A model generated the notes under the pieces. The model ran no database searches. It was not told the origin of the DNA and saw only the letters and a list, made by a program, of their open reading frames with translations. Below are positions 1 to 4,425 of a DNA stretch of 6,236 nucleotides, in pieces. The position numbers were made by a program, and so were the translations under genes. The stretch is from positions 1-6,236 of the forward strand of contig JACPVN010000226.1 in assembly GCA_016191715.1 (NCBI GenBank), read 5' to 3'. Position 1 is the stretch's first letter, and each line of letters opens with the position of its first letter. Source of the stretch: Ignavibacteriota bacterium. GTDB taxonomy: Bacteria; Bacteroidota; Ignavibacteria; UBA10030; SZUA-254.

Positions 1-255
1 AATGAACTACTCCGCCGCAAGGACGAGGTAGTAACCCTCGCCCGCCTCTGGCGCGAATATATTTTAGATAATTTCATTTGCGCTATTGATTTTCTACTCC
101 ACATTCTCTATATTCGCACACGCCGAACCTGCGAGCAGATTCAGTATATTCTCTTGGCAAGAGTTTCGTTTGTAAAAGTATCATACCGCCGTAATGAGAA
201 GTTGAGAGGTTCGGAGAAATATATTCTTTATATCACCATAACAACCGTTGTTTGA
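1..255 (+). CDS. Possible 3' end of an unidentified gene, cut by left edge
   Basis: Frame 1 is open from the first base to a TGA at 253-255, giving 84 residues with no start inside the window that must be used. The first 19 residues (NELLRRKDEVVTLARLWRE) look like an ordinary charged helix. The rest is rich in Ile, Tyr and Arg and does not resemble a conserved domain. Base composition changes sharply near position 55, from GC-rich to AT-rich, which could mark a real gene end in another frame (frame 2 stops at 29-31) with the remainder non-coding. No family is recognised. An open frame of this length could occur by chance, so this is a weak call. Confidence 0.2.
   Translation, partial: NELLRRKDEVVTLARLWREYILDNFICAIDFLLHILYIRTRRTCEQIQYILLARVSFVKVSYRRNEKLRGSEKYILYITITTVV
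53..214. repeat. Two imperfectly nested inverted repeats in the leader region
   Basis: GCGAATATA at 53-61 is the exact reverse complement of TATATTCGC at 109-117. CCGAACCT at 123-130 is the exact reverse complement of AGGTTCGG at 207-214. A small hairpin with 5-bp arms (CTCTT, GGC, AAGAG) sits between them at 151-163. The arms lie in two successive, non-crossing pairs, so a folded RNA is possible. The loops are long (47 and 76 bases), and I cannot tell structure from coincidence. Confidence 0.25.
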
Positions 256-341
256 TTTCGCAGTCCACACAACATTCGTTTTTGTCTTGTAGAAGTTTCA
301 CACATCATTCGTGAATATAATTTGCCGCAAGCGCTTTTACC
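256..341 (+). promoter_or_regulatory. AT-rich 5' leader of the sigma-like gene with a -10-like box
   Basis: TATAAT stands at 316-321, 20 bases before the ATG at 342. No good -35 is found at 17-bp spacing (AAGTTT at 293-298). The string from 316 to 324 also resembles the Bacteroidota -7 element TAnnTTTG, but with one base too many. No Shine-Dalgarno precedes the start. If TATAAT is the true -10 box, the 5' UTR would be only about a dozen bases. This is suggestive only. Confidence 0.3.
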
Positions 342-1367
342 ATGAAGTTGACACCACTACAACGACGAGCAATTGATTCGGTCATTTCCGGAGAATACAC
401 TCCCTATGATCTTCGGGAGTTTTTCCGGATTTGCTATATCCTTGCGCGACCGCTTATTCATAAAAAAATCAGCATCGGGAAAATCAATGTCCACATCCTT
501 GGGTTACATGAAGCCGATATCATCACCGACTGTCTTGCCGACCTTTTTTCACGTGATGAACTCGGAAAGTTTCCCGTTGTCATGTCATTTGTGAAAAACC
601 ATCTCCCCGATTCGTCCCACGCTTCCAATGAAGAACTCCTCATGATATTAAGTTATCTCGTGATTGGTCAAGTGAATCAGAACATCGCGAGATTATACAA
701 TGAAAGTGATCCTACGTTAGGAAAAATTCTTCGAAACCTGAAAGCCATCCTCGAACGAACAACATTGTTTGAGAGCAACACCCGTTTCTCCGAACCGTAT
801 CTCTTTGCACGTAATTCAGAATATCTAAGCCATCTCCCTCCCATTCCGATGGAAATCGTACGACGGGAATTTTCTCACGTCGTTTCCGTTCATGATAGTA
901 TCGAAGAAATGGTGAAACGACTTCATACATTGCTTGTCAATCAACATTCGTATCAACGAATCGTACCGCTTATTGATACAGCACTGTTGTTGAAAGAAGT
1001 TTATACGGTCGCATGGAAAACAGAAGAGAAATTAGCAGAGATTGTAGAACCGGACATAGCAAACGGAGACATCGCACGGGTTGCAGAGGAAGTTTGTAAA
1101 AAATTATTTAAAGAACTCTATCCGACATATGTTGAAGGAAACAAATGCACGGAGAGTATGTACCGAAATTATTTTCAAGCGCTTCAGACAGTCCTCAGCG
1201 GAGAATTCGGTGATGGTTCCAAGATGAAACTCTCCTATTTCGACTGCCTGAAACTTTCGAATCCCGATTTAACAAAAGAAGAATATAAACATCAACATCG
1301 TAGCACAATGGAATACCTTGGAAAATTAGCCAAAACAAGAATGAAGGCATTGTTGAATGAATCATAA
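342..1367 (+). CDS. Divergent sigma-70-like regulator (tentative)
   Basis: This is a soluble 341-residue protein with no signal peptide or membrane segment. Residues 23-69 read like a sigma-70 region 2: a helix DLREFFRICYILARPLI, then a second acidic helix with D59, D63, D67 and a closing LF, comparable to the DIVQEVFLKLF-type helix of ECF sigma factors. A second helical block follows at 97-137 with the pattern SDPTLGKILRNLK. The last 40 residues are Lys/Arg-rich helix (LAKTRMKALL), where a DNA-binding region would be expected. The protein is far longer than ordinary ECF sigma factors (about 180-200 residues), and I see no clear region 4 helix-turn-helix. The ATG at 342 is the first start after an in-frame TAA at 318-320 and lacks a Shine-Dalgarno. 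The next gene, 61 bases downstream, has a zinc anti-sigma motif, which is the main contextual support. It could instead be an unrelated helical regulator. Confidence 0.4.
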   Translation: MKLTPLQRRAIDSVISGEYTPYDLREFFRICYILARPLIHKKISIGKINVHILGLHEADIITDCLADLFSRDELGKFPVVMSFVKNHLPDSSHASNEELLMILSYLVIGQVNQNIARLYNESDPTLGKILRNLKAILERTTLFESNTRFSEPYLFARNSEYLSHLPPIPMEIVRREFSHVVSVHDSIEEMVKRLHTLLVNQHSYQRIVPLIDTALLLKEVYTVAWKTEEKLAEIVEPDIANGDIARVAEEVCKKLFKELYPTYVEGNKCTESMYRNYFQALQTVLSGEFGDGSKMKLSYFDCLKLSNPDLTKEEYKHQHRSTMEYLGKLAKTRMKALLNES

Positions 1368-1381
1368 TCCGCAAACTTACT

Positions 1382-1428
1382 TAAATGTTACTATTATCTA
1401 TTAGATGTTTTATAGTGAATGATTATCA
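1382..1428 (+). promoter_or_regulatory. Intergenic candidate promoter/regulatory element, copy 1
   Basis: The 61-base gap between the two genes holds TAAATGTTACTATTATCTAT at 1382-1401. It matches 18 of 20 bases of the sequence at 3922-3941, in the other long regulatory-looking gap. A -10-like TATAGT sits at 1411-1416, with TTACTA at 1388-1393 exactly 17 bases before it, but the -35 match is poor. No terminator hairpin is seen, so readthrough from the upstream gene is likely even if a promoter is present. Confidence 0.3.
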
Positions 1429-2859
1429 ATGAATCACATATCAGAACAAACGTTAGTTCTTTTTGCACTGAATGCAAAACTCACACAAGAACAATACTCA
1501 AACACCGAACTCCATATTCAGGAATGTGCCGGATGTAAATCGCTGTACGAGGATATCGTTGATTACTATAAAGAAGTAGAAGAACAACAGAAGAAACTTC
1601 AGTTAGCGAACGCGAATGAGTTAGCGACAACATCGAACATTGTTCCGTTTCATACTTTTCCTCTGATTCGTTCTGAAACTTCCATCACTCCGCTGGAAGA
1701 GAAACGTCTTCCTATCCGGATTGCGCGGTATGTCGTGCGGCACCCTGTGGTTACTACTTCTGCATCGGGACTTGCCGCCGCGCTTGTGATTGCAGTATTG
1801 ACTTTTTTTCCGAAGAAACTTATCACAGATACGAATCCATTGTTCGCACGACCGTTGGGCGAATTCCTTGTCGCATTTAACAAAGAAGGCGATACGCTCT
1901 GGAAAAATCATATCGGTCCAAATTATGATAAGATGGATTTCTTCGCAGGCGATAAAAAATTATTGGAGATGGTTGATGCAGACGGAGACGGGAGACAGGA
2001 CGTTGTCTGTGGATATTTACAGCCGTTCGGCGCGAACATGCGGGAAAGAAAACGAACTCTCTCGCTCTACAATTATGACGGAACACTCCGATGGAGACAC
2101 GAATTCAACAACGCGATTCGATTCGGTGAAGAAGAATTTTCAGAGTTCTATGTTTACACCTCGTTAGTTGCCGGCGACTTTGACAGGGACGGCAAGACAG
2201 AAATAATCACTCATGTCGAAAACGGAACAAGTTACACAAGTGCAATTCTCAGCTACGATGCAAACAGCGGCACGTTGTCAGGTGAATTCTGGAATCCGGG
2301 ATTTTTAAAATATCTCGACCATGACAGTCTCTCGACGCCGGGAACGAAAAATATTTATGCTGGTGGACTGAATTTTCATTATGAACGTCCCGCGCTCGTT
2401 GTGTTCGACCCGCAATGGATTCAAGGATTTGGTCCGACAACACCGGGGAATGAACCGCCGAACGTTCCGCCGGGGACCGAAAAAGTGTATGTTCTTTTTC
2501 CGAGAACCATCCTTCACGAACATCCACTCTTCTCAATAGATTATGCCCGATTCATCTACCCAAAAAAAGATGGTGATTTGGAAATTTGGGTGGAACTTCA
2601 ATTCAGCGGCGGCCAATTGTACATGGCATATTTCTTCGATGTTGAAATGAATTGCACAAAAGTAGAAATCGTCGAACGGACTCAGATTATCCCGAACATG
2701 ATGAAGTTCGAGCCGGAAATAGAAAAGAAAATTAGAAGCCGCGAATACCTCGAACAACTGCGTCAGCAGGTAGAGTATTGGAACGGCGAAAAATTTGTAG
2801 CAGAACCAAGCATAAACAAACACTATGCGGCTATGGCTGGGAAAAATTTATTCCCGTAG
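1429..2859 (+). CDS. Transmembrane zinc-binding anti-sigma-like protein with FG-GAP-type outer domain
   Basis: This 476-residue protein has three parts. Residues 1-50 carry H29, C33 and C36 in the motif HIQECAGC, the HxxxCxxC signature of zinc-binding anti-sigma domains; H3 may be an additional ligand. Residues 107-127 form one hydrophobic helix (VVTTSASGLAAALVIAVLTF) with Arg before and Lys after, so the N-terminus should be cytoplasmic and the long C-terminal part outside. That outer part has two DxDxDG repeats, D183/D185/D187/D191 and D250/D252/D254/E258, as in FG-GAP/VCBS beta-propeller blades. Phrases such as GDTLWKNHIG and GTLRWRHEF resemble propeller strands. The likely role is to hold the neighbouring sigma-like protein inactive until the outer domain is engaged; this is inferred from the family and gene order. 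The ATG at 1429 is the first start after an in-frame TGA, and there is no Shine-Dalgarno. The last 35 bases overlap the next gene. Confidence 0.7.
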   Translation: MNHISEQTLVLFALNAKLTQEQYSNTELHIQECAGCKSLYEDIVDYYKEVEEQQKKLQLANANELATTSNIVPFHTFPLIRSETSITPLEEKRLPIRIARYVVRHPVVTTSASGLAAALVIAVLTFFPKKLITDTNPLFARPLGEFLVAFNKEGDTLWKNHIGPNYDKMDFFAGDKKLLEMVDADGDGRQDVVCGYLQPFGANMRERKRTLSLYNYDGTLRWRHEFNNAIRFGEEEFSEFYVYTSLVAGDFDRDGKTEIITHVENGTSYTSAILSYDANSGTLSGEFWNPGFLKYLDHDSLSTPGTKNIYAGGLNFHYERPALVVFDPQWIQGFGPTTPGNEPPNVPPGTEKVYVLFPRTILHEHPLFSIDYARFIYPKKDGDLEIWVELQFSGGQLYMAYFFDVEMNCTKVEIVERTQIIPNMMKFEPEIEKKIRSREYLEQLRQQVEYWNGEKFVAEPSINKHYAAMAGKNLFP

Positions 2860-3634
2860 AGTAACAGGACAAAAAAGAAATGCACGAGTTGCGTTTGTAA
2901 TTTTACTATTCTTTCCTCTCTTTGGATATTCACAGCCCTGTGTCTCTCCTCCCTCCGGTTTAATAGCGTGGTGGAGCGGAGACGGAACTTCAAAAGAATT
3001 TGTAAACGGGTTAGATGGTTTGATACAAAAAGGCGCGACGTTCGACACAGGAAAAGTCGGTCTCGCGTTCAAGTTCGACGGATTTGATGACCACATCATC
3101 ATCCCGAATTCAAAACGGGGACCGCTCGATGTAACCGGAAATAGTATTTCCATCTGCACGTGGATAAATGTCTTCGACCATCGTCACGCGAGAAACGAAT
3201 GGGAAAGTAAACGAATCATTGATAAATCTAATTCTATAGATAGATTAGATGGATACCGGCTTTATCTTTATCATGGTAAAGTGAGTTTCGCTGTGAATAC
3301 TTCCGAGGGTTGCAGAGAAACCACATTCCCGGACACGCTTCCAACGCAAACGTTCATTTTCCTTACGGGGACGTATGACGGAACGAAATCCAAATTATAT
3401 ATAGACGCACTTGCCGTTGACTCTGCCTCCTGTACCGGCAGTATTGTTCGCAACCTGCTGAATGTTGTTATCGGTAACGAGGATAATTCTCCTTTTTATG
3501 GTTTCACCGGCTTGATTGATGAACTCATGATTTTCGAACGAGCATTAACTCCGAGCGAAATACAATCTCTTTTCCATGCAGGCAGTAGTGGAGTTTGTAA
3601 AGAACAATTCCTGAAAAAGAAGAAACGGAAATAA
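2825..3634 (+). CDS. Secreted single-domain LamG (concanavalin-A-like) protein
   Basis: This 269-residue protein begins with a basic n-region (residues 1-21) and a hydrophobic core, VAFVILLFFPLFGYS, with likely cleavage near S36/Q37. The mature part from C39 to C258 is a LamG/pentraxin-type jelly-roll: opening CVSPPSGLIAWWSGDG, the core GKVGLAFKFDGFDDHI, and the closing GLIDELMIFERALTPSEIQ. This fold usually binds carbohydrate or protein ligands outside the cell; no ligand can be named. Extra Cys residues occur in SICTWI, EGCRE and SASCTG. The protein ends in a basic tail (KKKKRK) with no evident sorting signal. The start overlaps the preceding gene by 35 bases, and an in-frame TAA at 2813-2815 excludes an earlier start. 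Translational coupling within an operon is therefore likely. The domain matches those of the gene beginning at 4426, including the terminal cysteines. Confidence 0.8.
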   Translation: MRLWLGKIYSRRVTGQKRNARVAFVILLFFPLFGYSQPCVSPPSGLIAWWSGDGTSKEFVNGLDGLIQKGATFDTGKVGLAFKFDGFDDHIIIPNSKRGPLDVTGNSISICTWINVFDHRHARNEWESKRIIDKSNSIDRLDGYRLYLYHGKVSFAVNTSEGCRETTFPDTLPTQTFIFLTGTYDGTKSKLYIDALAVDSASCTGSIVRNLLNVVIGNEDNSPFYGFTGLIDELMIFERALTPSEIQSLFHAGSSGVCKEQFLKKKKRK

Positions 3635-3757
3635 CGAGGAGCGTTGAGCGTGGCGCGGGGGTGTGGAGTGCTGGGGAGAAAGGAAGAATGGGAGAATCGG
3701 AGAAAGGGTGAAACGGAGAAAGGGCGACCTCACTTTCAGACATTATTCTACCAACGA
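3635..3757 (+). repeat. Purine-rich imperfect octamer tandem repeat with spaced G-runs
   Basis: From 3675 to 3722 the + strand falls into six octamers: GGAGAAAG, GAAGAATG, GGAGAATC, GGAGAAAG, GGTGAAAC, GGAGAAAG. G-runs of three or more start at 3657, 3673, 3690, 3706 and 3722, about every 16 bases, so the periodicity extends left of the clear octamers. The strand is almost purely purine here, and the bias reverses after about 3730. No convincing protein is encoded. Confidence 0.75.
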
Positions 3758-3851
3758 CTCACTAATCACAAACCACCAATCACAACTCACCAATTAACCA
3801 CTCACGAATCACCAATTAACCACTCACCAATCAACCAAACACCATCCACCA
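3758..3851 (+). repeat. C/A-rich heptamer/octamer tandem repeat, nearly G-free
   Basis: Thirteen units of 7 or 8 bases follow one another, with forms CTCACCA, ATCACCA and ATTAACCA. The 19-mer TCACCAATTAACCACTCAC occurs exactly twice, at 3787-3805 and 3809-3827. By my count the 94 bases hold 39 C and a single G (position 3806). Heptameric short tandem repeats of this kind are known from intergenic DNA of several bacteria, for instance the STRR sequences of cyanobacteria. A C-rich, G-poor, unstructured transcript just after a gene end would also suit Rho loading, which is inference. Confidence 0.8.
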
Positions 3852-4107
3852 ATATTTCCTCAAAATCAAACATTCCGGAAAAATCTATAAAAATTCTGCC
3901 GGAACTTTCCGCGTTTTCTGGTAAATGTAACTATTAACTATAAAAGTGATAAGAATAACTCACAGATGAATACCACCTTTTTCTTCAATATTGTAACAAC
4001 AAAAATTGTGACATTTTTTTGTTGATTTGTCCAAACTAAGTTAGCAACATTGACATAGTTTTCACCTCAAAATTCCACGCAGTCAATCATTATTCCGAGC
4101 AGGCATT
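3852..4107 (+). promoter_or_regulatory. AT-rich spacer before the Mor-like gene, dyads and regulatory-element copy 2
   Basis: This gene-free stretch contains a palindrome TTCCGGAA at 3873-3880. TAAATGTAACTATTAACTAT at 3922-3941 is near-identical to 1382-1401, with an overlapping TATAAA at 3939-3944. There is a 9-bp inverted repeat CAACAAAAA/TTTTTGTTG (3997-4005 and 4016-4024, loop of 10), a small dyad CTAA-G-TTAG at 4036-4044, and a perfect TTGACA at 4050-4055 without a -10 at the right distance. The 9-bp hairpin is too AT-rich to be a confident terminator. The region probably holds the control signals of the second cassette, but no single promoter is convincing. Confidence 0.4.
3997..4024. 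repeat. Inverted repeat, 9-bp arms with 10-base loop
   Basis: CAACAAAAA at 3997-4005 is exactly reverse-complementary to TTTTTGTTG at 4016-4024. The stem has only two G-C pairs. It could be an operator-like dyad or a weak transcript hairpin. The sequence after it is not a T-run, so an intrinsic terminator on the + strand is unlikely. Confidence 0.35.
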
Positions 4108-4371
4108 ATGGCAGAAATTGTATCACCGGCTGATCTCGAGTATGAGATGAGGAAACGGTTTCCAACATTCTCATCACAACAGATAGAAAACCTGGTAGTG
4201 TTTATAGTGGAGTATTGTTCGGGGAAATATATCAACGGCAAACATCTGTTCTTACAAAAACGAAATCAACACATTCGTGAGTCGTTTCATGGAAATAACA
4301 TACATGAGATCGCAAAACAGTTTCATCTTTCCATCCGACAAATTCGCCGGGTGTTGAAGGAAAAGTATTAA
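4108..4371 (+). CDS. Small Mor-like helix-turn-helix transcriptional regulator
   Basis: This 87-residue cytoplasmic protein ends in a clear helix-turn-helix. The segment KRNQHIRESFHGNNIHEIA (residues 51-69), followed by FHLSIRQIRRVLKEK, matches the Mor/C family pattern of a charged helix with R-x-x-x-I-R and F-x-G-x-N, then E-x-A and LS-x-x-x-I/V recognition helix. The N-terminal 40 residues are helical (FSSQQIENLVVFIVEYC), where Mor proteins dimerise. Phage Mu Mor is about 129 residues, so this is a short version. Family members activate transcription next to the promoter. The gene ends 54 bases before a LamG gene that has a direct repeat and a dyad in its leader, so control of that gene, or of itself, is a reasonable inference. 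The start at 4108 is the first ATG after an in-frame TGA at 4051-4053; its ribosome-binding site is poor. A Mor-like fold could reflect a domesticated phage regulator, but no other phage gene is visible. Confidence 0.6.
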   Translation: MAEIVSPADLEYEMRKRFPTFSSQQIENLVVFIVEYCSGKYINGKHLFLQKRNQHIRESFHGNNIHEIAKQFHLSIRQIRRVLKEKY

Positions 4372-4414
4372 TTATTTTTAGAATTTAATTCATTTCATCT
4401 ACAAATTATTTTTA
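4370..4414 (+). promoter_or_regulatory. Direct repeat flanking a dyad: candidate operator of the LamG gene
   Basis: AATTATTTTTA occurs exactly at 4370-4380 and again at 4404-4414, 34 bases apart. Between them is the dyad GAATT-T-AATTC at 4381-4391. The first copy overlaps the stop codon of the Mor-like gene and the second touches the Shine-Dalgarno of the next gene. A binding site for the neighbouring regulator is plausible. The AT-richness makes chance repeats more likely. Confidence 0.35.
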
Positions 4415-4419
4415 AGGAG
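4414..4419 (+). promoter_or_regulatory. Shine-Dalgarno AAGGAG of the large LamG gene
   Basis: AAGGAG lies six bases before the ATG at 4426. It is the only strong ribosome-binding site in the window and fixes the start of this gene. Confidence 0.85.
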
Positions 4420-4425
4420 TTTAGT

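Noticed and set aside
151..163. Hairpin CTCTTGGCAAGAG followed by TTTCGTTT as an intrinsic terminator
   Set aside because: The stem has only five pairs with a three-base loop, and the T-run is interrupted.
2249..2823. Minus-strand open frames beneath the anti-sigma gene
   Set aside because: They are antisense to a well-supported coding frame and contain no recognisable domain.
3758..3851. CRISPR-like array
   Set aside because: Units are 7-8 bases with no spacers, unlike CRISPR repeats and spacers of roughly 25-40 bases each.
3644..3937. Open frame of 97 codons through the repeat island
   Set aside because: Its translation simply follows the octamer and heptamer repeats (His/Thr/Pro/Asn-rich), with no domain and no ribosome-binding site.
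4050..4055. Perfect TTGACA as a sigma-70 promoter
   Set aside because: No -10-like hexamer occurs 16-18 bases downstream; the next AT-rich match (CATTAT at 4088) is 32 bases away.
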